In this document: piece by piece, positions 34,368 to 47,036 of the stretch
Position numbering within the stretch: the first letter of the stretch is position 1
How the letters are laid out: every line of letters begins with the position of its first letter
Source: Taenia hydatigena
Lineage: Eukaryota > Platyhelminthes > Cestoda > Cyclophyllidea > Taeniidae
Assembly: GCA_036345935.2 (NCBI GenBank)
Contig: JADWOT020000180.1
Span: 21,672 to 85,671, forward strand
DNA length: 64,000 nucleotides
Reading direction: 5' to 3'
Made by a program: the position numbers and the translations under genes
Notes under the pieces: generated by a model
What the model saw: the letters and a program-made list of their open reading frames with translations, nothing else
The model's database searches: none
Told to the model about the DNA's origin: nothing

Positions 34368-35967
34368 CGTTGTGACACAAAAGCGGGTCAGTGCTCTACA
34401 AATACTAAAACACTTGCAAGCAATGGACTTTATTGGCAGTTCCAATTTCCGTTCACAATTTAATTATTCCACAAAATCCAAAAGGGCATAAAATTAGTTC
34501 TAAGCAATTCTTCGTTTAAAATTAATCTTATTTAGCATTTTGGAAGTAATCAGAAGCAATCGTTTTGGTTCTTCGAGTTCATCGATACCAAATCGACTGA
34601 GCCGAGTTCTGTGCATGTGAGCTGTTATTACTTCTTTTAGTGAACTCACGAGATGCACGCGGAATTCGCATTCACCTGCGACGCAATCACACGATGACCG
34701 GTCAAACGTATCTGGAATTCGAAAGCGAAACATGGGACCAGTCTGACCTGAATGAAGTCCGTGCCCTCCTTCACGGATGTAGCGGTTATGTTTCGTAGCA
34801 GAGCCCTGCTATTCGCATTGAGAATTTAACACTGAACGACTTCCATACCCTCCTCAATCGGGTCTGGGCTTCCACCTTTCGGATTGCCTACATAGAGAAG
34901 TATGAGGGATGCCGGTACTATGTTGTAATTTTTTAGTATGTCCGCTTTATATGAGCTTGGAGCGAAATATATTTGTACACATTTTTATGCGCTAAATTTT
35001 GCGGATATGTGAGGCTTCAAGAATGGAATGCTCATTAGCTTGAAAGTAGACAGCAGTCTCATTGTTGCTGTAAGGTTTAACAAACTCTTAAAAGTTGCGC
35101 TTTCTTTGAACGTCCCACAACATCGCAAGTCAGTATTATTGGCAATTTTCCACATCAAAGCTCGCCAGTCGTGCACTATAAATGGGCAATAGCGCTTCCA
35201 CCTTGTAACCCAGAGCTGAGGTAGGCTCAGGTCACAGCGGTACGGCTGCGCATACCGCTTAACCATTTCTTGATTACATTGGATGGCGTTGGATGGTCCA
35301 AGCTCCGAATCACAGCAAGCACTTTTATATTCATCCAAGTTACTGTCGTTTGATTAGGAAAACCATATTATTTTGCTATCGGCTTTAAGAATGAAGTCTG
35401 GATATTCATCGTCTCAAATTCGGAAGCATTAGCAAGTGCACTTATTTGCCTCACAGATAAGAGGATTTCCAAAAAGGGACAAAAATAACGCACAGGAAAG
35501 GAGAAAAGACAAGCAGATTCGGCTAATAGTGGAAATCATGAGAACCTCCGAAATCAGATTGAAATCGGCCCTTCAAATGCTGTAAGTAGTTGAAATCACA
35601 TCCATCCAGAATATAAAACTTAATTAGGCTTCTAACTAACCTCCTATTTGAATCAAATTGCCCATGTTCGTTCATTTTCGTCGTTGTAGTACTCGGATTA
35701 TCTGACTTGGCAAATGCATTTTTGTTCCAGTAAATATGTTCATTTTTGGGAATCACTAATGATGCGCACTGCTTTGTGTTTTTTGCGGACCACGCTAAGT
35801 AATCTAAAAATTGCATAATTGATGGGAAAACTCTGGGCAATGAAATCAAGGCGAAATAGCGATGCGTTTTTCTTTACTAATCCCAAGTCGACTCCTAAAA
35901 TTTACAGTTCATGTCAACTGCAATTACCCACGACTCTATTTTCATTGGCATACGATTGCACGAATAA
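34368..35967 (+). repeat. Repeat unit E, direct extra copy (3' part)
   Basis: Matches 46,470-48,100 in the same orientation, from the exon-like block through a 1-kb tail that ends at a GCATACGATTGCACGAATAAA box. The same tail ends at 48,096 in the right copy. A 10-bp perfect inverted repeat (AGAGCACTGA and TCAGTGCTCT, 34,345-34,397) sits at its left edge and is not kept in the right copy. Confidence 0.85.
34641..34936 (+). pseudogene. Terminal-exon-like block, unit E copy 1 (one stop)
   Basis: A canonical acceptor (TTATTACTTCTTTTAG, AG at 34,640) precedes a 296-bp block ending in TAG. The frame reads NSRDARGIRIHLRR, then LEFESETWDQ, then a C-terminus in YYVVIF. An in-frame TAG at 34,796 breaks it. 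The two other copies (35,981-36,276 minus; 46,741-47,036) have exactly the same length. The family is not recognised. Confidence 0.45.
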
Positions 35968-35980
35968 ATGAACATATATG

Positions 35981-36276
35981 CTAAAAAATTATGACATAGT
36001 ACCGGCATTTCTCATACTTCTCTATGTAGGCAATCCGAAAGGTGGAAGCCCAGACCCGATTGAGGAGGGTATGGAAGTCGTTCAGTTTTAAATTCTCAAT
36101 GCGAATAGCAGGGTATTGCTGCGAAATATAACCGCTACGTCCGCGGAGGAGGCCACGGACTTCATTCAGGTCAGACTGGTCCCATGTTTCGCTTTCGAAT
36201 TCCAGATACGTTTGACCGGTCATCGTGTGATTGCGTCGCAGGTAAATGCGAATTCCGCGTGCATCTCTTGAGTTCA
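35981..36276 (-). pseudogene. Terminal-exon-like block, unit E copy 2 (open)
   Basis: The acceptor AG is at 36,278-36,277 on the minus strand, followed by 296 bp open to TAG. The frame extends upstream through the pyrimidine tract to 36,406. The block is about 95 percent identical to copy 1 while the sequence just upstream has several indels. Against copy 3, however, nearly all differences change the amino acid, so present-day selection on the protein is not supported. Confidence 0.45.
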
Positions 36277-38719
36277 CTAAAAGAAGTAATAACAGCTCAC
36301 ACACACAGACCACCTCGATGAATTCGAAGAACCAAAATGGTTGCCTGAAAATTTGCCCGAAATGCTGAATACAAGTTATATCAAATCGCGAGTCTCTTGT
36401 AACCAATTTTATGCCCTTTTTGTATTTTCTGGAATAATTAAATTATGAACGGAAATCGGAACTACCAATAAATTCCATTGTTTGTAAGTGTTTTTTTTAA
36501 TATTTGTGAAGCACTGACCCGTTTTGTGGCACATTAACTCTGCCCGCAACGCAGACGCTGAGAATAAACATTTCTCGACCAACTACGCATCATAGCGAGT
36601 GCCTGAATCTGCGTGCTCAGTCCCTTGGGTGGAAGTGTCAAGCTTCGAGTTAGTGTAGATGGGCGTAGTGTATGTAGAGTAGCTTAAAAATTGACAACTT
36701 TACAACTTCAAAAATATTTTCTCAAAATACAATGTCTTACTTCAAATACAACGAATCTGAGTTGCTCAATTATGATTGTAATAGTTATTTTCTTTAATTG
36801 TGTTTGTGGGCAAGTGGTGGGAGGATAATTTCAATCTGGTAGCGAACCAACGGACTTGCTCTCCAGATCCCGAGACACCCTCGTCCTACCTTACACTAGA
36901 ATAAATGTCTAGAGGCAACCAGCTTTCTCCTTTAGTAAAAGGCGGAAAAAGAGACGAGGAGGAAAAAGATAAACGATCTGCGATGGCATGCATAGTCTCA
37001 ATGACGTGTGTGTTCACCTAAATTAAACGAGCAAATTGGATTTGGATTTGTTTATTTGTGAGGTATTGTTGTAGTTCTTTAAAATACACTTACTCACGCA
37101 GATTCTTCCCAAATCATATCAGATGGCTAGCTGTAAAGAGGCAAAGATGATTTACGACTGTGAGCGTATTAAGGAGCAGGACAGCTAATTGCTGCCACTC
37201 GACACAAATGTGCTTGTTCATGCACTGAGGGTAAGTCGAAGTCTTCGTCTGAATATCAAGATTCTTCCAAAACACTACTATTGAATGCGATGAGTTACTA
37301 ATGCATTGGTGCTCAGTCGAATAGAATCCCATATTTGATCGGTGGATACATGCGGCACCACCTTGGGTAATAGGGAAGCCAAACAACTGATGATGTTTAG
37401 GTCCCGATGATACAGTCCTCAATGCTCAAGCTAGGTTGGTGTCTTGTCGATCACATGATGAGTGTGCCAACACAATAGACGAGCGTGTAAATATATATAA
37501 TCACGATGCAACCATTTAAATGTTTGTTGCAGTTTAATTGGGCTTAATTGAGGAACCCAAATCTTGCAGGCCCACTTATTCTTGTTAATAAGTGAGCACC
37601 CTCTACGCATATTTGACAGCATTGTTATTTGCCTCAAAGCCAATGCCAACTCATTGATGTCTGGAAGCTGCAGATGCAAGTAAAGCCGTGGGGACTTTTC
37701 TCAGGACTGGTTAACCATTGTTGCAGAATTTATATCTGAACTAAGTCAGTTAATCTGCTGTCATTCGACCGCATTTCGTCTGCCTTCTTCACTGATGGGG
37801 AAGGGCAGTGCTGGTGCATTCTTTTCTGCACCATATGCGATGTTTTGTTAAAGTGGTTTAGTTTGGAGTGGCTTGGGCAGGTGCATAAATGGATGTCGCA
37901 GAGCATTCAATCCTTTACTTCGCATCACTTCGTCAGTTGTAGGCTTAGTTCATTCGACGAAGGGATTGTAAATATAACTGTGAACATGAGGCGAAATTCT
38001 AACAAAACTTTATTGTTATTAATGAATAAAATCAACAAATGGGGTTTTGTGCATCCCAATCTGACTAAGCTAAGGTGGATACATATTCTTGTTACACTTT
38101 GGCTGTCTTGCACAAAAGGACAAAAGCTAAGCTTACGGGATGAGGTAATGTGCTGGAGGAAGTTTCAGCAGACCAGAAACTACAAACAGCGAAAACTTCC
38201 GATACGACTAAATGTGAATGGGCACCTCAAGCAGTACTTTAAAAACGAATCAAGAAGCAGAATTATGAACCTTAAATATGCTGAGGAGCAAAGTTGAAGC
38301 AGGCAACATGATGGTTACAGTCCATTCTTGCCTAAATCAGTAGAATTGCAAATGTATTTGAGGGGTGAGGTTGAAGAACGAGTGAGCAGTGAGCCATAAA
38401 CAAATAGATGAGAAGCAAGCAGACCCCATCAAAGTGGTCAGGAATAATGATTTAAAAGGAAGAGATGGGTATAAGTTAGGTTGGTTTCGGCAGAGGGTGT
38501 CGTGGTGAGAGTGACAAAAAGGAGGCTAAAAGAAGGCGGAATTCTGGTGTCAATGATTTGCAATAAACGAAATAGAAACGCACGCGGGCAACTTTACCCA
38601 TGTGCTAGACGGGTAGAGTAAACGGATCATGGTGAGGCACAATGCACGCGTTGGTGCCTAGTGATTATAAAGCGTTGGCTTAGTGTTATTTAAGTGGCAG
38701 AAGCTGGCAGTGTCGGAAT

Positions 38720-38956
38720 TCAGAAAGCTATCAGGGAGTAGAACACATCGTTGATTGCTGGCGCTGCATTTGACCGACTTCGCATGAGCACGTCCACAGC
38801 CCTACAGTCAGCCGAGGTGGATGAACCAGATCCAAATTTGTACAAAATAGTGAGCAGGTAATTAATGAGCTGAACTTGCCTAAAATCCGCAGTCTCAAAG
38901 CTAAAGCTCCTGACTTGATAAAAAGTAGTCTCGATCAGACTAATATCACAGCACAT
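38720..38956 (-). pseudogene. Beta segment, unit E left arm
   Basis: A frame of 78 codons whose core reads ADFRQV-x-LINYLLTIL, GSGS, then CRAVDVLMRSR. It matches 43,848-44,072 with mostly conservative changes (I/V, L/M, R/Q). My count between arms is about 10 silent to 18 replacement differences, fewer replacements than a neutral frame would give. A more distant relative is at 48,571-48,789. It probably descends from an exon of a gene downstream of alpha. Product unknown. Confidence 0.35.
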
Positions 38957-39052
38957 AGCGTTCTCACCTCTCCTGACTTAGTCGTAGTCCGCACCACGCA
39001 CTGCTCGAACTGGAATCAATCTTGTCGGGAGAGAGGGTGGATAAATCAACTG

Positions 39053-39244
39053 CTACGCATGTGTGATTTCAGTGTACTCATTAACTTGGTTTGAAATGCT
39101 AAACACGTCTTTGAACTTGCATTCCAACAACTGACCACGTACCTCGTGTCTGATGCACGCCCATAACTGTGCGTCAGTAGAAGCTTTCTTGAAACTTTGC
39201 AATGCCTGCAATTGACTGTCATCATGTGGATGTCCCCTCCCCAT
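39053..39244 (-). pseudogene. Alpha segment, unit E left arm
   Basis: A frame beginning MGRGHPHDD contains QLWACIRHEVRGQLLE and DVFSISNQVNE, shared with 43,577-43,780 and more distantly with 48,392-48,574. It lies about 100 bp upstream of beta on the same strand. A rival frame (39,046-39,435) is longer, but its replacements are less conservative and the right arm breaks it with a one-base deletion. Confidence 0.35.
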
Positions 39245-39465
39245 GATTCCTCATCGCTTTTAATAACAGGTAGATGAGTGCAGCTGATATCAGCGTGCGA
39301 ATCCACAGATGAGCAGAACAAGTAACAGTGGTCATTAGGCTTGAGGAGGTATCGTGTAAAATGCAACCATTTGAAGCCGAAAAGGCAGCAAAGTACAACC
39401 GCTTCCAGCTGTTTGTCCAATGTTAATTGCCTCAATCCAAGGTAGTGGATGTGTCACGCCCTGCC

Positions 39466-40099
39466 ACCTCTCTATGCACTGCATTTTAATGATCTAGTAC
39501 TCTGTGCACAGGCAGATGACTAGCATTGGGTCGGTGAGTAGGGATTCGATAGTCAATCAGGTTGGTTCTTCATTTTTGTCACCTTCCCTACATCGACTAC
39601 GATTTGAAAAAAAATTGGGATTAACTAAATATTATTGGAAACGGGTTAGGCAATAGTAAAAAGGGAGGTGCTCTATCTCTCTCATCTTAAAATTCTTCGA
39701 CCCGCGTTCACGACTCGTCAATGTCCGCGCGTTTTACAATGTACTGCCGATATAAGGCGGTATTCAGGCTACCGAGCATTGTGATTAGCAAATACCTCAG
39801 TAAGGTGCTTTGATCATGCCAATCTTTATGAGCTTATCTACAAGCGATTTCGGTGATCCTTGTACGGTTATAGCAGTGGAGAGCATTCATTTTACACTGG
39901 TCATCCTAATTAGGATTGCATTGTACTCCTCTGCCGTCTTCATCGCCTCCAAGGTGCTACCTATTTCCGTTAGTCAGCATGAATAGCAAAAATGGACGGC
40001 CACCGACTGAATGTTAAAGTTGATGTATGGTCCTTCGAGACCCAATGATTGAGGTTGTAGCGTAGTGACACGCGCAATACAAGGGTTGGTTCATTTATC
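39466..40099. other. Spacer of the E inverted repeat, left part
   Basis: No match to the right side of the spacer and no gene seen. Confidence 0.45.
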
Positions 40100-41400
40100 A
40101 AATATCTGATGTCTTAAAAACAGCAAAAATTTTGACTTGCTTTTATGCAATAAATTCTTTTTCTTGTTGTATTCATTTTAAGGTATTAAGCTCAAGCCGC
40201 TTTGAATCGCACGCATAATGAATTACACAAATTAATTTGTGAGGTCGGACGCCTCTCTCGCCGCAATACCACGGCTGTGTCAGTGAGGCATAAGCTTACT
40301 GCACTATAAAATCTTGCTGGATAGCACAACTGGAACGTTGACATTCATCTGGGGAACTCTGACAAGTAATTAAACAGACCATCCTTGACACAAAAGTTCC
40401 ACCCCATATTATATGGGAATAAATCACTGGAAAGCAATCCGCCTTGTTAGCATTCAAATCTTGTACTTCTTATTGTAAGTTTTGTGAGGACGATGTGGAT
40501 CGTGAAATGACTAGCGAATGCAATGGTGCACTGTCTTTAAAATCTGTTCTGCAGGCAAATTAATTTTGCGGTTCACCTCCCCTTCGACCGCCTCTACTCA
40601 TTGCTGTTCAGCAGGAACACAAACTCAACAGGTTTGAGTTGGCAGAGAGACGTGTTCGAAATATGCCTGACTGTACAATACGAAACAAACGAAGCATATT
40701 TTCATTTATCTAGCACCAGTTTTGCCTGTAAAAGACTGCATTTACTGATCGCACTTTGACTTGTTGCCTGAACATCATTTGACAGAAACAATTAGCCCTT
40801 TGATAGGTGGTTTTGATTCTACACTGTAGCGTCCCACCAGTTTCTAAAATTGCAAATTTGGCATTGAGAACTGTTTTCCTTGCTTAGTGATATAGATACA
40901 GAGGCATGTTGCATGCCTCAATACCCATAGCATAGACGAGACAGATGCTCGACGCGGACGAGTGTGCTTGAGTAACGAATTCACTTTGTAGACCGGTCTC
41001 AATGTTTTGGTGTAGATATGTCGGTAAAGTAGTGTGCCGTAGTGGAGAAAGGAGGCTTGCCTGAGATGGTAAATGTGAAGTGGAACCTTCCTGTGCCCTT
41101 TGCATCGCTGACTGCAGATGGTGAAACTACGAGGAGCGATTGTGATTTAGGCATGTGTTTACGTGGTAAGGATCTCACTGATCGCCTAACCTAATGTCCA
41201 TTCTACAACACAAAGAAGTGTACAAGAAGGATCTCAGTGAGTTTCTAGGTCGTTTGCAGCTAGCCAGAGGAGAACCTGGTTGTGTGCCTAGGTAACTAAG
41301 TGGTTTCAGAGGCGCCAAGCTGTAGCAACTGATCGTCCATTGTGTATCTGTGTGTTGTGAGGGCAGATCAGTGTTTGCAAGCATTTTAGCTTCTAAGCTG
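40100..41400 (+). repeat. Repeat unit C, copy 1
   Basis: Matches 52,480-53,780 and, from about 40,440 on, 62,860-63,790. Anchors are GGACGATGTGGATCG, an acceptor-like CATTGCTGTTCAG at 40,611, a TTTGACAGAAAC box and a GTAGACCGGTCT box. It lies inside the spacer between the two E arms, separate from A and B. Confidence 0.75.
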
Positions 41401-41479
41401 CTAGTATCATTAATAAAATTAATTTTATGTTTTTTAAGTCCTTTTAGAAAAATTTCGTCTGGTTAAAGACAGTATTAGA

Positions 41480-41850
41480 TGCTGTGACTTAAAATGGGCA
41501 ATTGCTCCATTTCGTCACATGCAAATGATTCGTGTCACTCAATAGGCAAGGACGATCGGTCATCCTGGCTCGTGCCGCAGATGCATTAAATGGGATAAAT
41601 GCAAGCGAAAAAAGACGAGGTAAGTATATTAGAATGGGGGCAGTTATCTGAACCGAATCTGTTGTGTGGCGGTCGTAGAGCAGTCGCTGGGAGGCACATC
41701 TTCACGTCTGAAATCCGAGATCACTTGTTTCTTTGCAGATTGCAGCTCCGACTTGATGGCACGACCAGGAGACGAGACCAATAGGCACTCAGCTCCTCTG
41801 TGCGTCAAGAGAACCGGTCATTAACTTCACAGCGCTCGATTCAGTAAGTT
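41480..41850 (+). repeat. Repeat F, copy 2
   Basis: Counterpart of 32,390-32,720, directly after unit C. The palindrome of copy 1 is spread here into GTCACATG and CGTGTCAC with extra bases between the halves. Confidence 0.6.
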
Positions 41851-43339
41851 CCCAGTGTTTCGCATGCTAGTGTGAATAAAGCTAAATGGTGGGTACAATT
41901 TCATCCTGTACATTATTACGCAAGTATGTGTACAGATTATTTATTCATTTCGTATTTGCAAATTGCAACAGAATACTGTTTCCAGTTAGGTCTCGTTTGC
42001 GCCTACGTAACTAACAGTGTCAACATTTCCATCGCAACATACTGGATTTACTTTTTGCCTTCATTTCGCAGTGTAGTCAAATTGGCCTCTGCTTTGCAGC
42101 CTCACTTGCTTCGAAGCTGGCTTATTATGTGCCAAATAAGCCTTAACCACATCTAGTTGTTGATTAGGAGCACCGTCGTCAAGCCTAAGTTGCTTAAGTT
42201 TGCATTACATAAACTAGTGTTGTACTTTTACTACCTTGCAAAAGAGGTTGGTGAACAGAACTGATGAGGCGACCGTCAAAACAAACCCACATTTTTCATG
42301 TTTCAAACTAGCAGCAACGCCACACGTTCAGTCAAAACTGCGTATGATAATTTAACTGCAAGTCACTAACTCCACCTCATGGATAACAAGGCTACAAATG
42401 TTGCGTCAAGCAGGCAAATAAGGTACAAGCTAAGGCGTTTACTTTGCGACAGTATGCCTTTAGAGCCGATTTATGTACCTCGGAACGCAGAGGCAGTCGA
42501 AGACTAGAATGGTTCTGCCAAACGCCATAAAACTCTGCGGAAGCAAACGTGATTTGGTAAACTTTAACAAAAAAGGCCAATTTTAAAGATTTTAAATAAA
42601 TAAGAATTCTAGCGATCGGAGGAAAGCAACGCTGATGGAATGAAGCAGCGTCAGAGGAAAAACCATTTAAAGAACATCTTTCGAAAGCATTATTCGCCTT
42701 TTGTTTGATCAGCTAGCCTAGCTAAAGTGTGGATGTCCCTTGAAAGACTTAGTGTTGATAAGAGTATCTTCGCCACCAGACCTTTCTGCAGACGGACAGA
42801 ATCGACACGCAAACAGTGGACATGAAATTGTGAACCGAAGCGCGAAAGTGAGGTAGCTCGAAGAAAAGACTGCAGTTAAGACATTACCAGTATAACTAAA
42901 CTATAAAATTGTTTTGATTCAAAGGAAATTCTATTCTTAACAATGCACCTTAAGAGTCAGTCGCCATCCTGATTTTGGCTTTTGTGAACCTGCTCACGAC
43001 GTCTTGGAAATACGGAAACGGCCTTATTACAGCTGGGTGCATGGAAAGAACAAATGATTGCACTAAAATTGACAATATGTGTTCAAAGCATATTGTAATG
43101 TAACTCATTTTCTAGAAGCACTAGCATAGAGTCATTTTGATTAAAGATGCTTCCAGCTGTTGAAGGACACCAGGTTGTAGCATTCCGATTATGATTTCTA
43201 TGATGATTTCAATTGTGCTAATTAATTGTTTTTAGAAAAGAGTGAGAATGGTGTAGTTGGGTGCACCGTGCTGACATGTGGCCATCTTTGGGGCTTCTTC
43301 AAATCACTTTCAGTGCTGGCTGAGTGTCTCATGTTGGGA
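41851..43339. other. Spacer of the E inverted repeat, right part
   Basis: No repeat partner and no gene seen. The 94-codon frame at 41,872-42,156 is of chance length. Confidence 0.45.
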
Positions 43340-43576
43340 TCCTTCACTGGCGCATCCACTGCCTTGGACAGAGGCAGTTGAATTAGACAGACAGCTAAAA
43401 ACCGTTCTACTTTGCGGCATTTGCAGCATTCAAATGATTGCGTTTTACAAACTACCTTTATAATTAAGAGTGTCTCCTCGAGCTTAATGACCACTGCTAC
43501 TTGTTTTGCCCGTCTGTCAATTCGTACGCTGATGTCAGCTGCACTTATCTACCTGCTTTGCAGGTGATGAGAAAGC

Positions 43577-43780
43577 ATGGGGAGGGGGCATCCACATGAT
43601 GACATTCAATCGCAGGCATTGCAAAGATCCAAGAAATCGTCTACTGACGTACAGTTATGGGCGTGCATCAGACACGAGGTACGTGGTCAGTCGTTGGAAT
43701 GCACATTCTTGGACGTGTTTAGCGTTTCAAACCATGTTAATAAGATGAGTGAACTAAAATTACATTTGCGCAGCAGTTGA
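43577..43780 (+). pseudogene. Alpha segment, unit E right copy
   Basis: Counterpart of 39,053-39,244 with the core QLWACIRHEVRGQSLE and DVFSVSNHVN. Changes between arms are mostly conservative in this frame. After VN the two copies diverge at a GTTAAT that could once have been a splice donor. Product unknown. Confidence 0.35.
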
Positions 43781-43847
43781 TTCACCTACCATATCTTCCG
43801 ACGAGATCGATTCCAGTTCGAGCAGTAAGAACGCAAGGTGTTGTGAT

Positions 43848-44072
43848 ATGAGCCTGATCTGGATGGTTTTTTATCAAATCAGGTGCTTTAGCTTTGAGGA
43901 TGCGGATTTTAGGCAAGTTCGTCTCATTAATTACATGCTAACTATCTTAATCAAAATTGGGTCTGGTTCAGACACTTCGACTGATTGTAGAGCTGTAGAC
44001 GTGCTCATGCGAAGTCGGCCAAATGCAGCGCCAGCAGTCAACGATGTGTTCGACTCCCCGATAACATTTTGA
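43848..44072 (+). pseudogene. Beta segment, unit E right copy
   Basis: Counterpart of 38,720-38,956, open from an ATG to TGA over 74 codons, with DADFRQVRLINYMLTIL and CRAVDVLMRSR. It lies 67 bp downstream of alpha in a different frame, so the two would have to be joined by splicing or be separated by a frameshift. Confidence 0.35.
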
Positions 44073-46740
44073 ACCCCGAAAATACCGACTTCTGCCACTT
44101 GGATAACACTAAGCCAACACTTTATAACTATCAAGCACTAACACCTGCATTGTGCCTAACCATGCGCCATTTACCCTACCGGTTTAGCACATGGGTAAAG
44201 GTGCCCGCGTGGGTTTACCCTTCGTTCATTGCAAATTACCGACCCCAGAATCGCGCCTCCTTTGGCCACCCTTTTGCCACTCTTGCCTCGACAGTCTCCG
44301 CCAAAACCAACCTAACATAATTCCACCTCTTCCTTTTGAGTCATTATACCTGACCACTTTTTGATGGGGCTTTGCTTGCCTCTCACCCATTTGTATATGG
44401 CTCACTGCTCACTTGTACTTCAACCTCATCCCTCAAACACAATTGCACTTTTAATGATGTAGACAAGAATGGACTGCAACCATCATGTTGCCTGCTTCAA
44501 CTTAACTCCTCAGCATATTTAGGGTTCATAATTCCTCTTCTTGATTCGTTTTTAAGGTACTGCTTGAGGTGCCCATTCACATTTAGTCGTATCGAAAGTT
44601 TTCGTTGTTTGTAGTCTCTAGTCTGGTGAAACTTCCTCCTGCACATTACCTCATCGCATAAGCTTAGCTTTTGTCCTTTTGTAACAATAATATGTCTCCA
44701 CCTTTTCTTAGTCAGATTGGGATGCACAAAACCCCATTTGCTGATTTTTTCCATTAATAATAATTAATTTTTGTTAGAATTTCGCCTCATGCTTACATTT
44801 GTATTCACAATCCCTTCGTCAAATAAAATCAAACCTACAACTGATTAAGTGATGCGAATTAAAGGATTGATTGCTCTGAGTGCATCAGCACTTCCCATCC
44901 TTCAATGAAGAAGGCAGACGAAAGTGTGGTCGAATGACAGCAGATGAATTGAATTAGCTCAGATATAAATTATGCAACAATGGTTAACCGATACCGAGAT
45001 AAGTCCTCAAAACTTCTTCTCACAGGACCGTTGCGTTATTTACTTACGTCTGCAGCTTCCAGACATCAATACGTTGGCATTGGCCACAACAAAAATAACA
45101 GTGATGACAAATATTTGTAGAGCCTACTCAATTGTTAACAGATATAAGTGAACCTACAAGATCTGGGTGCCTCAATGAAACCCAATGAAACTGCAACAAC
45201 CACTTGAATGGTTGCAACGTGATTCATTTTATTGACACGTCCGTCTGTTGTTTTGGTACACTCATCGTGATCTACAAGACACCAAACTAGCTTGAGCGTT
45301 GAGGACTGTATCATTGGAACCTAAACATTATCAGATATCCTGCTCCCGCTATGACCCAAGGTGATGCCACATGTACCCACTGATCTAATATAGGATTCTA
45401 TTCCACTGAGCACCAGTGCATCATTAACTTACCGCATTCAATGGTAGTGTTTTGGAAGAATCTTGATTTCCAGACGAAGAACTCGACTTACTCTCAGTGC
45501 ATGAACAAGCGCATTTGTGTCGAGTGGCAGCAATTAGCTGTCCTGCTCCCTAACGCGCTCATCGTCGCAAATCATCTTTGCCTTTTTACAGCTAGCCATC
45601 TGATATGAATTTGGAAGAATTTGCAGGGCTGCAACAATATTTTACAAATAAACGAGTCCAAATACCAAGCACTTGTAAATCTCGAAATTCTCAGATATGC
45701 TGAAATATTTTGGCGAAATCGCAGATATTATTGCTATAAAGTAAGGGTGAATGTGCTTGCTTTACAAAATGTAGTAGCTACACGTGCAAACGCACGTCAC
45801 TTGGATCGGCACAATGAGCAAATTTGAGTGCGGTTGCTTGCATCATTTCCAGAAATTTGACTCCAAATCCAAAGCAGAAAATTTTTCAGGGAGAGCGTAC
45901 TTCGCAATTTTTAGATGCAAGCAGATATTTCCATTTTGGTGAGTTATGAGGCGCACAGTGATGCACCCAATTTACACGCTTAATTTAGGTTAACACACAC
46001 ATCAATGGGAATATACATGACATTGTAGATCGTTCTTCTCTTTCCTCCTCTGCCCTTCTCCCACCCTTACTAAAGGAGAAAGTTGGTTGCCTCTGGACAT
46101 TTATCCTATTATAAGGTAGGACGAAGGTGTCTCGGGCTCTGGAGTGCAAGTCCGTTGGTCCGCGATCAGATTAAAATTGTCCTCCCACCTCCTGCCTACA
46201 AACACAATTAAGGAACATAAGTATTACAATCATATTTGTTTAACTCAGATTCGTTGCATTTAAATGAGGCATTGAGCTTTGCGTAAATAGTTCTAAAGCT
46301 GTAAAGTTGTCAAATTTTAAGCCACTCCATATATACTACGCCCACCTACACTAACTCGAAGCTTGACACATCCATCCAAGGGGCTGAGCACGCAGATTCA
46401 AGCACTCGCCATGATGCGTAGTTGGATGAGGAAGGTTTGTTCTCAGCGTCTATGTTGCAGATAGAGCGTTGTGCCACAAAAGCTAGTCGGTGCTCTACAA
46501 ATACTAAAACACTTGCGAGCAATGAAAATTTATTGGCAGCTCCGATTTCCGTTCGCATTTTAATTGTTCCGCAAAATTCAAGAAGGACATAAAATTAGTT
46601 CTAAGAGATTCTTCGCTTGAAATAATTCGTATTTAGTAATTCAGCCAAATCGTGAAGCAGTTGTTTTGTTCCTCGAGTTCATCGACGCCAAATAGACTGA
46701 GTGGTGGTCTGTGTATGTGAGCTCTTATTACTTCTTTTAG

Positions 46741-47036
46741 TTAACTCAAGAGATTCGCGCGGAATTCGCATTCACCTGCGACGCGATCACACGATGGCCA
46801 GTCATACGCACCTTGAATTCGAAAGCGAAACATGGGATCAGGCTGACCTGAATGAAGTCCGTGCTCTCCTCCACGGATGTAACGGTTATGTTACGCAGCA
46901 ACACCCTGCTATTCGCATTGCGAACACAACACTGAACGACCTCCATACCCTCCTCAATCGGGTCCGATTTTCCACCTTTCGGATTGCCTACATTGAGCAG
47001 TATGAGGGATGCCTGTTCCATGTTGTAATTTTTTAG
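46741..47036 (+). pseudogene. Terminal-exon-like block, unit E copy 3 (open)
   Basis: Acceptor TTATTACTTCTTTTAG (AG at 46,740), then 296 bp open to TAG with LEFESETWDQADLNEVRALL and a C-terminus VVIF. It differs from copy 2 at roughly 30 sites, of which only about five are silent. Length and frame are kept but the amino acids are not. Confidence 0.45.

Larger units (their letters stand above)
35977..39465 (-). repeat. Repeat unit E, left inverted arm
   Basis: The reverse complement aligns in order with 43,340-47,037. Landmarks are the exon-like block, the AAGCTTG and TACGCCCA boxes (36,640), the block at 37,120-37,680, the 38,000-38,300 segment and the beta and alpha segments. The arm carries an 18-bp in-frame insertion near 38,100 and about 85 bp near 37,830 relative to the right arm. 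Confidence 0.9.

Noticed and set aside
37845..38297. 150-codon frame (KWGFVHPNLTK...NVNGHLKQY) with an inverted counterpart at 44,497-44,754
   Set aside because: The two copies differ almost only by replacements (about 16 replacement to 2 silent), it lies antisense to the alpha, beta and 296-bp blocks, and its length is near chance. It is repeat sequence that happens to be open.
39046..39435. 129-codon frame overlapping the alpha segment
   Set aside because: The right arm breaks it by a one-base deletion, and changes are less conservative than in the alpha frame.
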